Assembly (NCBI GenBank): GCA_029212365.1 | Contig: JARGOC010000020.1 | Location: 1-59,973, forward strand | Length of the DNA: 59,973 bases | Origin: Roseovarius sp. | GTDB taxonomy: Bacteria > Pseudomonadota > Alphaproteobacteria > Rhodobacterales > Rhodobacteraceae | Direction: 5' to 3' | Shown: piece after piece, positions 25,321 through 35,425 of the stretch | Layout of the letters: the number at the start of each line of letters is the position of its first letter | How positions within the stretch are numbered: the first letter of the stretch is position 1 | Position numbers and translations under genes: made by a program | The notes under the pieces: generated by a model | What the model was told of the DNA's origin: nothing | What the model saw: the letters and a program-made list of their open reading frames with translations, nothing else | Databases searched by the model: none

Positions 25321-26379
25321 AGGCCGCGGAGGGCAGCTTGTCCGACCGCACCGGTATGGCACGGCCAGTCCTTCCCCAATCAGTGTGCGTCCAACATCCT
25401 GACCGTCGACGAACAGCGAGCCACAAAGCCGGCCAAAGTTGCATCGGTCAGTACCTTCGGTTCCAGGCCTGCACGAACATGGCACGCGTTCAAATTCTAT
25501 CGATGCCGCATTCTGCACCAGCTGGCTCAAACGCGCCGTTGCACGTTCCCCGACCTGACGCTCCGAAGTGCAGGACGGCCGCCATGTCTCGGGTGCATTG
25601 AATCCGACAAGGCGGACGTTCGCCGGCAACCCGCGAATGTCGACGGTGTCCCCGTCGATGATCCGTACATCGCTTGAACGGATGGTCCGATCCGGTGGTG
25701 TTGGTTGCACCGCGGGCGGCCCGTTGCGAGACAGGAAGCTGGAAGACATCCAGCCGGTTCCCAAGTCAGACCGAATTTCCGCCCATTGTCCTTGGTCACG
25801 AAGCAGTTGAACCTGTGTGCCTTCAGCCAAAACGCCCATGACCCGATCAGACGTGGACGGCCCGTCCCGTTGGTTGACCCGTGTGCCTGTCACATAGACG
25901 TAAGCGGCACTTGCCGTTTGCGGTGCGGACGTCGCTGGTGAGCCGTTAGATGTGGACTGCGATGATGTTGAATCGAAGAAAGATCCGATCAGCCCAAAGA
26001 ATGCGACGACAATAACAAGCGGCACCATGATGTGTCGCTGAGCTCTACGGACTGCCCGCCGCGGTGCAGTGATTGCACGGGCCACCGACATTGGCCGAGG
26101 TTTTGGTTGGTAAGACTTGGTGCTACGCTTTGGGATCGGACGCGGAACGCTATCGTTGGTCTGCGCGGAGGTCCGAGATGATGGCTCACGTTCCAACTTC
26201 AGGACTTTATGCAGACTGGCATATTGGGCCTTACTCAGACGTGTGTCGGCTCCATACTTCTGAAAGCGCTCGGCCATGTTTGTAAGAAACGACACCTCCC
26301 AATCGTTTGCCTGACCAGATTGCAAACGCGCATCAATACGCGATTGAATCTCTTTGGTGCGGTCTGGGGAAAAGGGCAT
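25303..26379 (-). CDS. SNase-like nuclease with SH3 domain, membrane-anchored
   Basis: This 358-residue protein has, in order, a basic cytosolic N-terminal part, one transmembrane segment (IMVPLVIVVAFFGLIGSFF, about residue 118), a bacterial SH3 domain (VTGTRVNQRDGPSTSDRVMG to GWMSSSFLSR, about 165-215) and a thermonuclease-like domain (RIIDGDTVDIRGLPANVRLV, NAPET, ending GLAVPYRCGRTSCP). The second half should be periplasmic. Proteins like this are common on alphaproteobacterial plasmids. ATG 26379 was chosen over a TTG at 26418. The gap 26380-26613 holds no gene. Confidence 0.85.
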   Translation of the reverse strand: MPFSPDRTKEIQSRIDARLQSGQANDWEVSFLTNMAERFQKYGADTRLSKAQYASLHKVLKLEREPSSRTSAQTNDSVPRPIPKRSTKSYQPKPRPMSVARAITAPRRAVRRAQRHIMVPLVIVVAFFGLIGSFFDSTSSQSTSNGSPATSAPQTASAAYVYVTGTRVNQRDGPSTSDRVMGVLAEGTQVQLLRDQGQWAEIRSDLGTGWMSSSFLSRNGPPAVQPTPPDRTIRSSDVRIIDGDTVDIRGLPANVRLVGFNAPETWRPSCTSERQVGERATARLSQLVQNAASIEFERVPCSCRPGTEGTDRCNFGRLCGSLFVDGQDVGRTLIGEGLAVPYRCGRTSCPPRPQAWCR

Positions 26380-26613
26380 CGACTGAAAAACCTGCGCGCG
26401 TGATATGCTGCCCAACAAAAGTCATTTGCGGCGCGGACACAATAGACAGGGATTACATTGAGATACCGCTCTGCCATTCGGGAAACGGGAAATTCGGATG
26501 GCCACCGTCATGACCTAAATGAACCCTTGCTGCAGACCATCAACGTGAATCTGAACTTAGACCCATGCTCTTAAGAACGAAGAAAGGGCCACCCGAAGGT
26601 GACCCTCTCTGAC

Positions 26614-27543
26614 TTATGCCTCGCCCGATGTCTTCGCTGGATCCGCGACCCGCATCACCGTCAGTCCTTTCGCTTCGGCTTTCTGCCCGAGGTTCAGCGC
26701 CACCCCGTTGCCGCCGAAGAGGACAACTCCCGTAGCGGCGAACTTATCGTCCAGCATCTCATCGTTGCACTTGAAGGGTGCCGCTCGTCCATGTGCGGAC
26801 CAACGCGGATCAAAGCGCGCTTGGTTGATGCCCCGCGCACGAGCCCACCGTGCCGCGATCATTTCCGCCCCATGCTTGCCGCCTTTGTGGCAGATGAAGA
26901 TATCCTGATTGCGGTTTTGCTTGATGCGGTCCCGTACCTTGTCGAGGGTCCGGAAGATGACGTCGATGTCGGACCAGTCCGTCGCTCCGGAAACAATCAG
27001 AGGAACTCCTTCGACTTTTGACTTGGCGGCGGTCTCACGATCATGCTGCTCCAGAAGCTGCTTGGCCTCGAAGACGGCACCCGTTTCTTGCGCCCGAACG
27101 CTTGCCCGCGATCCCGATGCAGGGATGAAGGCGTTCCCGGTTTCGACCTCGTAGCACTCTGCAGCGGCCTCCCCCATCGTCTCGATGGCGTCCACGATCT
27201 CGCGCAACTGCACGAAGCGCGCTTGTGCCTCTTCCAATGCGGTCTCTGCGATTTCTGATCCGTCGTGGCATTTTGCCAGTGCGCCGATCTTATCCGCTGT
27301 GCGATCAACTTCCTTACCGAGGGCAACCTTCCGGCGCTGCAGGATTGTTGCCAGCCCGTGAGCGAGAGGCTCGATCTCTCCCTCAAGTCCGGTGTTGCGT
27401 AGCTGCCCGAGAAGGGTCTCAAATGCTTCGCGGATGATGCCGTCTTTCAGGATATCGTCCTGCGGGATTGGTAGGTGTGCATCTTTCTCCGTCAGGCCGA
27501 AGAGTTCGATTGTCTCGTATGTTGTCGCTTGATCGTAGGCCAT
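26614..27543 (-). CDS. DUF2493 (SLOG-related) domain protein
   Basis: This 309-residue protein has a helical N-terminal half and a C-terminal DUF2493 domain: VSGATDWSDIDVIFRTLDKV, IFICHKGGKHGAEMIAARWA, then RWSAHGRAAPFKCNDEML and TGVVLFGGNGVALNLGQKA. The domain belongs to the SLOG group of Rossmann-like proteins thought to bind nucleotides or nucleotide-derived ligands. The start at ATG 27543 has a GGAG site 8 bases upstream; a longer upstream frame is not supported. Part of the conserved plasmid core with DUF736 and the strawberry-notch protein. Confidence 0.85.
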   Translation of the reverse strand: MAYDQATTYETIELFGLTEKDAHLPIPQDDILKDGIIREAFETLLGQLRNTGLEGEIEPLAHGLATILQRRKVALGKEVDRTADKIGALAKCHDGSEIAETALEEAQARFVQLREIVDAIETMGEAAAECYEVETGNAFIPASGSRASVRAQETGAVFEAKQLLEQHDRETAAKSKVEGVPLIVSGATDWSDIDVIFRTLDKVRDRIKQNRNQDIFICHKGGKHGAEMIAARWARARGINQARFDPRWSAHGRAAPFKCNDEMLDDKFAATGVVLFGGNGVALNLGQKAEAKGLTVMRVADPAKTSGEA

Positions 27544-28193
27544 GTGTTCATCTCCAATGTTTGAGTTTGATGACCACCACGTGAGTGTGGGGGCATGGCC
27601 GATTTCTGGTTCACCGAATCTGTTCGGGTCAGGGACGGCGTAGCCGCCAGCTTGCTGGGCGCAAAAGTTTTCCAAGCGCCGCTGCTCACAACAAGCGCAC
27701 CCTCGCGCACACGATCGACCTCCCCACACAACCCACCCTTGCCGAAAAGTTTTGCGATCCTTGAGGCGGGCTGATTTGGGGGCCATCCGGAGGATATGCT
27801 TCCATACTCATGTGTGTGTGTTTTGACGCCAGGTTTGCCCGACGTGAGCAGGCAAGCGGTGGGGCCGGACACGCAGGCGGACGCAGCGCCGGGATCGTTT
27901 TGCCTCGGCAAAACAGACCAGAGCGAAGACCGCAGGCGTGGCCGAGCGCCGCCGTGCTCGCGAGACGGGCAAACCGGGACCCGCAGCACAACGCCGCGGT
28001 AAGGCCGCATGGCCGCATGCGCGACGGACCGCAGGGCCGTTCTCACCTGCGACACGCGAAGCCGAGCAGGAGAGGCCGTTAGGCTATGTTCACGACCCTA
28101 AAATTGGTTGCGCATTCATGCTCAGGTGAAGAGCGACGCAGAAACTCAGCTCAAGGTTGGCCTGCTGCTGAAAATGTCTGTATCAGGAATTAC
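27544..28193. other. Gene-free GC-rich stretch
   Basis: About 650 bases between the divergent DUF2493 and Abi genes. Several long frames exist on both strands because the sequence is very GC-rich, but their products are Arg/Pro/Ala-rich and look like shadows. The left end should hold the DUF2493 promoter. I see no clear repeats or terminators. Confidence 0.4.
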
Positions 28194-29096
28194 ATGAAAA
28201 ACTGGAAATCCATTGATGATCAGCTTGGCCTCCTCAAATCGAGGGGAATGGCTATCAGCGAGCCTATTCGAGCAAAAAAGGCGCTTGAGCGGTTTGGCTA
28301 CTACCGACTGAGTGGATATTGGTATCCATTCAAACAAGCTAATGACGACGGAACCATCTCGGACCAATTCATACCTGACACGCATATGTCAGATGCCGTC
28401 GACCTATATGTTTTTGATAAAAAGCTGCGCCTTCTTGCGCTGGACGCTTTGGAACGGATCGAACTGGCTTTGCAGGTCGATGTTGCATACAGGTTTGGTC
28501 GTCGTGATGCCTGCGCGCACCTTAAGCCTCATCTGCTTCAGCAAAAGTTTGTAATGAACGGGCGCTATAAAAGGTGGGAAGAGCGCTATAGAAGCTTTGA
28601 AACACGTTCTGGCAAGGCCGCTTTCGTCAAACACAACAAACAAGTCTACGGTGAACTGCCGATCTGGGTCGCCGTGCAAATTCTTGATTTTGGGGCGTTG
28701 TCACATCTGTTTGAGATGCTGCCGATGGATATTCAAACCAAAATCGCTGGCAAGTATGGAATTTTAAGCGGTAAGTTCATGATACAGTGGATGAGGTCGT
28801 TTTCTCAGGTGCGCAATGCATCCGCACATCATGAGCGACTTTGGAACAGCCACATCAAAGATCACGCCAGCGTTCCACCGCAACTTTTAGAAATTGCACA
28901 GACAGACCAGTATCAGGTTTTCCGATACTTTTGCCTGATGCGATTTTTCCTGAAACAGCTATGCCCACAGTCAAAATGGCACATCCGCCTACGCGACCAT
29001 TTGCATAGCTTCCCCCAACCGAAGAACGGCGCAGTCACACTCAAAGATATGGGTGTGATCGATGGTTGGGAAGACTGGGATCTTTGGAGGGGTTGA
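28194..29096 (+). CDS. Abi_2 / AbiD-AbiF family abortive infection protein
   Basis: This 300-residue protein has the Abi_2 pattern: an N-terminal helix pair, GYYRLSGYWYPF near residue 35, LYVFDKKLRLLALDALERIE near residue 72, and near residue 200 QVRNASAHHERLWN. The latter contains an R-x4-H motif typical of HEPN RNases. Relatives act in phage exclusion by RNA cleavage or growth arrest. ATG 28194 with an AGGAA site is preferred over a long upstream extension. Its base composition is less GC-rich than that of its neighbours, consistent with acquisition. Confidence 0.85.
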   Translation: MKNWKSIDDQLGLLKSRGMAISEPIRAKKALERFGYYRLSGYWYPFKQANDDGTISDQFIPDTHMSDAVDLYVFDKKLRLLALDALERIELALQVDVAYRFGRRDACAHLKPHLLQQKFVMNGRYKRWEERYRSFETRSGKAAFVKHNKQVYGELPIWVAVQILDFGALSHLFEMLPMDIQTKIAGKYGILSGKFMIQWMRSFSQVRNASAHHERLWNSHIKDHASVPPQLLEIAQTDQYQVFRYFCLMRFFLKQLCPQSKWHIRLRDHLHSFPQPKNGAVTLKDMGVIDGWEDWDLWRG

Positions 29097-29325
29097 GGAC
29101 TGACGCATATCCAAGGGCGAACCCAAGTGCAGAGGCGCCAGTCATATCTGTGATTAGATGTAGGACTAGAAAGTTAAAATAACAATAAGAAATGGCATCT
29201 TCGGATCAAATTAGATCGGATCAAATTGCACCTAATATTATATTATCTATTAATAACAATGTGTTAAAAATATCTCTGTAAGATTTCAGCTAGAGCGCGT
29301 TCTTGCCGCCTCTAAATCGGACAGG

Positions 29326-29361
29326 CACAGAAAAAGGGGAACCGCGTTGCCGCGGCTCCCC
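29326..29361 (-). terminator. Rho-independent terminator after DUF736 gene
   Basis: A stem AGGGGA.CCGCG / CGCGG.TCCCCT with a TTGC loop is followed on the minus strand by TTTTTC. It lies 30 bases past the DUF736 stop. The rest of the gap (29097-29325) is strikingly AT-rich, with a GGATCAAATT direct repeat near 29200-29227. Confidence 0.7.
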
Positions 29362-29390
29362 TGCCCTGTCTGTCGATGGTCACGCTCAGA

Positions 29391-30119
29391 TCAGGCAACC
29401 AGTGACAATCCACTGCTGGCGTCCGGCTGCTCATCCCCGCTCTGCACAAACGGAATGATCGAGAACGCCTGGCCACCCCGTTGCTCTTCGTTCTGCACGG
29501 CATTGACGCGTAGATCACCGTCAGGCGTGTTGATCAGAAGCGACAGATAATCGTTGCCGGTCCGGGTGCTTTTCGCCATCCAGGCGGAACCAACGCGGAT
29601 CGCTTTGCCCTTCGGCGAGCTGACCTCGATCCGATAGTCGGGATGGGTTTCCTCAGTCTTGTAGTCGTTCTCGATGAGCATGAAGTCCAGATCGAACATC
29701 ATGTTGGCGATGTAACCCGCGAAGGCGTTGTCAGCATCCATCGCCGTCAGCTCGCCCGAGATTGAGCCTGATTTCATCGTGCCGTTTGAGACCAACGGGA
29801 TGATCTCGAAGTCTTGGCTCTTGGCTTTGCGCGCTTCCTGCGTCTGCACGGCATTGACGCGGAATGGCCCAAGACCAACATCGATCTGCATCGAAATGTA
29901 GGGATTACCACTGGTATTTCCGGTTTCGTTCCAAGCCGTGCCGATACGCACCTTGCGACCGGATTTATTGACTGCAGTGACATCATAGTCCGGGCTCCGC
30001 TCGGACATCTTCGGGCGCGTCTCCAGCTGGATCGCGATGTCGAACTTGGTGTTGTGGATTGTGCCGGTGAAGACAGCTGCTGCGGTATCGGCGTTTTTGG
30101 TAAGGGTTCCTGCGAACAT
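29391..30119 (-). CDS. DUF736 family protein, two tandem domains
   Basis: This 242-residue protein is made of two copies of the roughly 110-residue DUF736 domain. The first runs from FAGTLTKNADTAAAVFTGTI to DFEIIPLVS, the second from GSISGELTAMDADNAFAGYI to AFSIIPFVQ. Each has a segment like GSAWMAKSTRTGNDYLSLLI. DUF736 is a common plasmid-borne protein of unknown role, usually a single domain in rhizobia; the doubled form is the less frequent type. ATG 30119 with an AAGGA site is the likely start. Confidence 0.85.
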   Translation of the reverse strand: MFAGTLTKNADTAAAVFTGTIHNTKFDIAIQLETRPKMSERSPDYDVTAVNKSGRKVRIGTAWNETGNTSGNPYISMQIDVGLGPFRVNAVQTQEARKAKSQDFEIIPLVSNGTMKSGSISGELTAMDADNAFAGYIANMMFDLDFMLIENDYKTEETHPDYRIEVSSPKGKAIRVGSAWMAKSTRTGNDYLSLLINTPDGDLRVNAVQNEEQRGGQAFSIIPFVQSGDEQPDASSGLSLVA

Positions 30120-30331
30120 GGGTCTTATCCTTCTTGGGTTATCGGTGCCCGACATCTTGCCAGACCGTCCGAGATTGCTTTTCGACCCCTTGTGGGATCA
30201 CAAAACAGAAAGCCTGCTTTCAACTTTCTCCCTCGGTCTCCAAATCCGCTGTTCTACATTGTGAAAAGCTAGCATCGCCAAACGCGCTCCCCCGTTCTTG
30301 AGATCATCTCATCTGGCGCATCCAGCCTCGA

Positions 30332-30544
30332 TCACTGGTTATTGTTTGCACCCGCAACGTAAAATTCCGCCTCATCCCCGTTCAAACGGGTTCCCGGCTG
30401 ATCCGTCAGCCCGATGGTGCTGCCACCATGGCGATAGGTGATCAGGTATTGGCCGAGGGCATCTTTGTGCACGATGTAGCCCGTGTTCGCCCAGTGGACG
30501 GTCTGACCCGCATCCACTGCGGCTTTGATAGCTTCAATGTTCAT
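30332..30544 (-). CDS. Small plasmid protein, unknown function
   Basis: A 70-residue protein starting MNIEAIKAAVDAGQTVHWAN, preceded by a GGAG site six bases upstream of ATG 30544. The composition is that of a small soluble beta protein (TGYIVHKDALGQYLITYRHG). It lies between DUF736 and the strawberry-notch gene on the same strand. No family recognised. Confidence 0.7.
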   Translation of the reverse strand: MNIEAIKAAVDAGQTVHWANTGYIVHKDALGQYLITYRHGGSTIGLTDQPGTRLNGDEAEFYVAGANNNQ

Positions 30545-30654
30545 GTCGGTCTCCAGAATGGTTTCATATGGAACAACGAGCCAAAGCACCGCATGTTAGA
30601 GCGGGCTTTGGCATTGAGGGTTTGAATGAAATTCGTGTGCCACTGCTGCACCGG

Positions 30655-33600
30655 TCAGGCCGCGTTTCGCGTGCTGCCGCCGTTATCACCAGTGATACGC
30701 GCAAGAATGGCAACGGCATCCACACCCTCACCGTGCGGCACGAACACCCGCAGCTGGAAGGCGATGATTTCGGTAAAGCACCCAAAGGCTTTGAGACCCT
30801 CAATCGAACCCTTATCCGCCCCGTTGATCTCCAGGCGCACATCACCCGCAACGCGGCGGCGCGTGAGCGTCAGGCCGCGCCCAAGATCGACGGGTGCAGT
30901 TGTACCAAGGGCAGCTGTCAGCATTTCACCAGGTGTTTCAGGCGTGCCTGTCATAAACCGCGCCCGAAGGGCTGCAGCCCCCTCCTCGCTGAGCGTGCGG
31001 CCTATCATGCTGGCGCAGCCTTCGGGCGTGACGCGATAGATACGCTCGTTGCTGGTCGGGATGGTCTTCCAGATCGGAAGCAACAGACCTGTGAGCAGGT
31101 AGAGCTTTGTCGTGGTGGATTTGGGCAAGCTGTCAGCCTCCTCATCCCAGAGCCGGATGAACTCTGATTGCTCGACCGCCTCCCAAGCCGAGGCTTCAAA
31201 CTTGCCCTCCTCGAGATAGGATTTGCCAGTTGGCCGCACAACCTTTCGCATCAGGGTTACGATATCTTCGTCATACATCTGCATGGGTCGTTTTGAGATC
31301 AACCCAACCCGCCCCGATGCGCGATTGACCATAGGGATTTTGTCGAAGTTATTGCGAAGGGCATCATCGGCGCGCGATATGTGAACCGGATCTGTCACCT
31401 CCAGCCCGATGATCCGCGTCACTGCCCCGGATTGCGGGCATGTCCAGAGATCCTCCACCGAGACCTGTTTGATTGTCTCACCCCGCAACGTTTCCACCCC
31501 GAGATCAAGCGTACCTGCGTCCCGTGCGCGTTCAGTTTGGTCCGCGATGCGCTGCATGAACTCTGCAAAGAGTGCGTTCTGCATATGGATCGGCAAGGCC
31601 AGAACCCGATTGAGGAACCGCTGGATGGGCGGCAGTTCTTCCAGCAGCACGCCATCCTTGTCGATTAGCCGCAATGCCGTCCAATCGGTGAAGGTCTCAT
31701 AGCCCATCGCCTCCGCACGCCCTGCGGCAAGATCGGCGTAGTATCCTCGCAGCGCAGATCGCGCGATCGGGCTTTCGAGATTGTCCTCCTCGCGAAACAT
31801 GCCTTGCGAGCCTGTCTCGCGTTGGCCTTTGGTGAGCGCGCCCAGCTGATCGAGACGTTTGCTGATTGTTGAGGTGAAGCGTTTTTCACCGTGAACGTCC
31901 GAGGTGCAGACCCGGAAGAACGGCGCGCTGACCTGCGCCGAGCGATGGGTACGCCCAAGCCCTTGGATGGCCGCATCCGCGCGCCAGCCAGGCTCCAGCA
32001 AGTAGTGGCGACGCCGCTTCTGGTTCTTTGCCGTTTGTGCCGCATGATAGGATCGCCCTGTACCACCCGCATCTGAGAAGATCAGGATGTCCTTCGCCCC
32101 ATCCATAAACGCCTGCGTTTCGGATGAATTGCTGCTCGCAGCACGCTTTTCGATGAAGAGTGCGCCATCGCTCGATTTGAGCGGGCGGATGGACCGGCCT
32201 GTGACTTCCGCCACGGCTTCATCTCCGAACGCCCAGAGGATTTGATCCAGTGCCGCAGGGATCGGGGCCAGCGCCATAAGGTCCATCATCGCCTCGTCGC
32301 GCAGTGCAAGCGCTTCGCGCGAAACAACCAATGCCCCTGTTTCATCCCGCAGCGGTTCCGCAACAACATTGCCGTCAATCTCGACCAGCTTCTGGGTGTG
32401 GATCGGAAACGCCTGTTCAAGGTATCCGAGTACGTAGTCGCGCGGCGTCAGCGCGCCTTCGACCAGTTCATCATCGGGGTCCATCACCTCCAATCGGCGC
32501 TTCAAGAGGCTTTCGCCCGTCGAAACCACTTGGACAACGCAGGCATAGCCGTCGGATAGATCCTGCTGGATCGCGCTGATTATCGACGGGGCTTTCATGC
32601 CCATCAGCAGATGATTGAAGAAGCGCTGCTTTGTGCTCTCGAACCGCGACTTGGCGGATGCTTTTGCAGCAGATGCATTTGTTTCTCCCGATGCATCATT
32701 GACGCCTGTCGCGGTCAGTGCAGCCTCCAAGTTGTGATGGATGGTCCGGAATGCGCCCGCATAGGCATCGTATATCTCCGTTTGGGCAGGCGTCAGTGCA
32801 TGTTCCAGCACATCGTATTCGACCCCGTCAAAACTCAGTGCCCGCGCCGTATAGAACCCGAGTGTCTTTAGATCGCGGGCCACAACTTCCATGGCGGCCA
32901 CACCACCGGCCTCCATCGCTGAGACGAAGCTCTCGCGGCTCGGGAAGGGATACTCTGGGCCTTGGCCCCATAGCCCGAGCCGGGATGCATAGGCGAGATT
33001 GTGGACCGACGTCGCCCCCGTTGCCGAAACATAGAAGACGCGAGCGCGCGGAGTGGCGAGTTGCAGGCGCAGACCCGCAAGACCCTGTTGGGAGGGCTTA
33101 GCCCCCCTGCCCTGCTCCGATCCAGCCGCATTTTGCATCGCGTGGGCCTCATCAAAGGCGAGCACACCGTCGAAGTCGTCACCCATCCAGTCGAGAAGCT
33201 GGTTCAAACGAGTTGTGCCGCATTTTCCGGCAGACCGCAGCGTTGCATACGTTACGAACATAATGCCGTCGCCCATGGTGATACGCTGGTCGGGCTTCCA
33301 TTTCGAGAGCGGCTGTATATCTGCGGGTGAGCCACCAAGATCGGTCCAATCGCGCACGGCGTCCTCAATCAGAGTGGCGGATTTTGATACCCAGACGGCT
33401 TTGCGCCGTCCCGAGAGCCAATTGACCAGAATGAGGCCTGCGCACTCGCGGCCCTTACCGCAGCCGGTGCCGTCACCGAGGAAATATCCCAAGCGGTAGG
33501 CACGGGCCGCCGCCGCCTCATCACTGCGCAGCATCTTGGTCTGGTCGTCATCGATGGTGAACTTGCCGGGCAAATCCCGCCCGTGGGCATCGTTGGCCAT

Positions 33601-34920
33601 GATGATGGTTTCCAGCTGAGCCTCAGAGAGATGCCCCTCTGCAATCAAGCGGTTCGGCAGGCGGAGCCCCTTGGCGGCCTGCAAGGAAGGCACGGGTGGT
33701 GCGACCGAGGCCATCGCAATGCTTTCAACCAGCGGCGTCGGGTGTTCCTGTGCGCCCGCAATGACGATCCGTTGTGGGCGATATCGGGCATAGATCTCGG
33801 AGATGGGGGTGTTTTCGCGCGGTGTCTCGAGCGTGGTGAACGACAGCGGTGTTGCTGCGTGTTTAGGAGTTTTGGCGGCAGATGCCTTTGATGCGACAGG
33901 CTTGCGTGCCTTGTGGGACGCGGGTGGCATCAGAGGGCGCCCGACATTCAATGAGCGTGCCGCCGTCACAGGCGCTACAATCGACCGTGTTGCGGCGATC
34001 TGGTCGACGATGCCGACTGCTGCGTCGAGATCGTCCACAGAGGTGCGGATCATCTCGCTGGCCTCATCGACCTTATCGAAGACCATCAATTGCGTGTCCA
34101 CGCTGGTGCCAAGTTTGCGATAGACATGGCCGGGAATGGTCAAGCCCAAACGCGGGGTAAGAAGGCTCATCGCGCGGACCCAATGTGCTGGGTCGCGCTC
34201 GGGGGTGAAGCCCATCGGCATGATCGCGACTAGACGTCCGCCGGAGGCCAGTCGTTTCGCGGCGCCGATGAGATGTTTGGCAGCAATATGTTTGTCACGG
34301 GAGCGATCGACCGAGGATGCAAACGGTGGGTTCATCACGATAACGCTGGGGGCTGTTGTTGATGTCAGCAGATCGTCGATATGCTCGGCGTCATGCGCCG
34401 TCGCCTGCGCGTCGAACACCGCATCGAGCAGCCGCTGGCGAAACGGGTCGACTTCGTTGAGCATGAGCTTGGCACCTGCCCACTTGGCAAAACCCGCCAA
34501 TGAGCCGGTTCCCGCAGAGGGTTCCAGCACAGTCTCACCTTCGCGGATCGCCGCCGCGCGCACAGCGAGGGCTGCGTAAGGAAGCGGAGTCGAGAACTGT
34601 TGCAGGCGTATCTGTTGCTCGGACCGACGGGTTTCGGTCAAGAGCCGCGTCGCGAGGTTCTTGGCGGCACCAAGTGGGTCTGACCCGCTCGCATCCAAGA
34701 AAAGCGTTTGAATCGCAGCAGTTTGCATCATGTCGTAGGCCATACGCCAACTCCATGCCCCGCTGGCATCGCTGCCGCCAAAGGTGTCGCGCATGATCTT
34801 TGAGAGTGAGGAGCTGCGCAGAGGACCGAGCGCGAGCTCGGCGGCGATCAGCGACAGGGATGATTTGAGCTGCGCATTGGATGGGGATTGATTGGATTGC
34901 TTCTGGTCGGCGTGGGCCAT
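30655..34920 (-). CDS. Methyltransferase / strawberry-notch-type helicase fusion
   Basis: A 1421-residue fusion. The N-terminal part is a class I SAM methyltransferase with motif I VLEPSAGTGSLAGFA (about residue 130) and catalytic VIVMNPPF (about residue 193). The middle is a SF2 helicase of the Strawberry notch type: LGDGTGCGKGRE (P-loop), GVLAFDEAHAMQNAAG (DEAH), SDAGGTGRSYHA and IQGLGRTHRSAQ (motif VI). A C-terminal SNO domain follows. ATG 34920 with an AAGGA site starts the product. Such fusions are hallmark genes of rhodobacterial and rhizobial plasmids. A role in DNA modification or anti-defence during transfer is suspected but unproven. Confidence 0.9.
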   Translation of the reverse strand: MAHADQKQSNQSPSNAQLKSSLSLIAAELALGPLRSSSLSKIMRDTFGGSDASGAWSWRMAYDMMQTAAIQTLFLDASGSDPLGAAKNLATRLLTETRRSEQQIRLQQFSTPLPYAALAVRAAAIREGETVLEPSAGTGSLAGFAKWAGAKLMLNEVDPFRQRLLDAVFDAQATAHDAEHIDDLLTSTTAPSVIVMNPPFASSVDRSRDKHIAAKHLIGAAKRLASGGRLVAIMPMGFTPERDPAHWVRAMSLLTPRLGLTIPGHVYRKLGTSVDTQLMVFDKVDEASEMIRTSVDDLDAAVGIVDQIAATRSIVAPVTAARSLNVGRPLMPPASHKARKPVASKASAAKTPKHAATPLSFTTLETPRENTPISEIYARYRPQRIVIAGAQEHPTPLVESIAMASVAPPVPSLQAAKGLRLPNRLIAEGHLSEAQLETIIMANDAHGRDLPGKFTIDDDQTKMLRSDEAAAARAYRLGYFLGDGTGCGKGRECAGLILVNWLSGRRKAVWVSKSATLIEDAVRDWTDLGGSPADIQPLSKWKPDQRITMGDGIMFVTYATLRSAGKCGTTRLNQLLDWMGDDFDGVLAFDEAHAMQNAAGSEQGRGAKPSQQGLAGLRLQLATPRARVFYVSATGATSVHNLAYASRLGLWGQGPEYPFPSRESFVSAMEAGGVAAMEVVARDLKTLGFYTARALSFDGVEYDVLEHALTPAQTEIYDAYAGAFRTIHHNLEAALTATGVNDASGETNASAAKASAKSRFESTKQRFFNHLLMGMKAPSIISAIQQDLSDGYACVVQVVSTGESLLKRRLEVMDPDDELVEGALTPRDYVLGYLEQAFPIHTQKLVEIDGNVVAEPLRDETGALVVSREALALRDEAMMDLMALAPIPAALDQILWAFGDEAVAEVTGRSIRPLKSSDGALFIEKRAASSNSSETQAFMDGAKDILIFSDAGGTGRSYHAAQTAKNQKRRRHYLLEPGWRADAAIQGLGRTHRSAQVSAPFFRVCTSDVHGEKRFTSTISKRLDQLGALTKGQRETGSQGMFREEDNLESPIARSALRGYYADLAAGRAEAMGYETFTDWTALRLIDKDGVLLEELPPIQRFLNRVLALPIHMQNALFAEFMQRIADQTERARDAGTLDLGVETLRGETIKQVSVEDLWTCPQSGAVTRIIGLEVTDPVHISRADDALRNNFDKIPMVNRASGRVGLISKRPMQMYDEDIVTLMRKVVRPTGKSYLEEGKFEASAWEAVEQSEFIRLWDEEADSLPKSTTTKLYLLTGLLLPIWKTIPTSNERIYRVTPEGCASMIGRTLSEEGAAALRARFMTGTPETPGEMLTAALGTTAPVDLGRGLTLTRRRVAGDVRLEINGADKGSIEGLKAFGCFTEIIAFQLRVFVPHGEGVDAVAILARITGDNGGSTRNAA

Positions 34921-35005
34921 GATGTCTGTCCTTTGTGATCCGGGTTGAGGTTCACAGGACAAAAAGCCCACTTTCCCTTTGGGAAACGGGAGCAAGCGGC
35001 AAAGG

Positions 35006-35425
35006 CTAGGTTCGTTTGGAAAATTTCAATTTACCAGAGGCGCGAAGCTGCTGCACGCCACGCAAAATCGCATCGGTGAAAGCTGGACTGAAAGACCCAC
35101 GAGGTGAGCGATCCTCAATCGTATACGAGGCTTCAAGGACATCAGCGTTTAATTCATCCAGAACAACCCAGAGCGAAAGTTGACTGTCGAGTTGCGCTCG
35201 GCGGGCTTCCGTCTCGGGTATTTCCAGTGCGGTTCGACCTTGATCCGGGGTCTTGCTGGTAATTGGCGCTATGAACATGACGTGATGACCCGCCTCATTA
35301 ACGACAACAATCACAACACAGCTAGGTCGCTTCTTGCGACCTTCAGTTTCACCATGATCTGATTGCCACTTCCAAAGGTAATGATAATCGAAAACCTGCC
35401 CCGCGGCCGGGAAGTCAGCGGTCAC
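35006..35425 (-). CDS. PemK/MazF-like toxin
   Basis: This 139-residue protein starts at a GTG (35425) that overlaps the antitoxin gene by 11 bases. RKKRPSCVVIVVVN near residue 26 and HVMFIAPITSKTPDQGR near residue 46 follow the PemK/MazF pattern of an SH3-like barrel ribonuclease. Length and pairing with a Phd-type antitoxin support the assignment. It would cut mRNA when the antitoxin is lost, stabilising the element. Confidence 0.7.
   Translation of the reverse strand: MTADFPAAGQVFDYHYLWKWQSDHGETEGRKKRPSCVVIVVVNEAGHHVMFIAPITSKTPDQGRTALEIPETEARRAQLDSQLSLWVVLDELNADVLEASYTIEDRSPRGSFSPAFTDAILRGVQQLRASGKLKFSKRT

Noticed and set aside
25005..25379. 124-codon minus-strand frame overlapping the SNase gene end
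   Set aside because: Crosses the inverted duplicate of the 24735 gene and overlaps the well-supported nuclease in another frame.
27492..28082. Several long frames in the GC-rich gap
   Set aside because: Low-complexity Arg/Pro/Ala products on both strands and no ribosome sites; composition artefacts.
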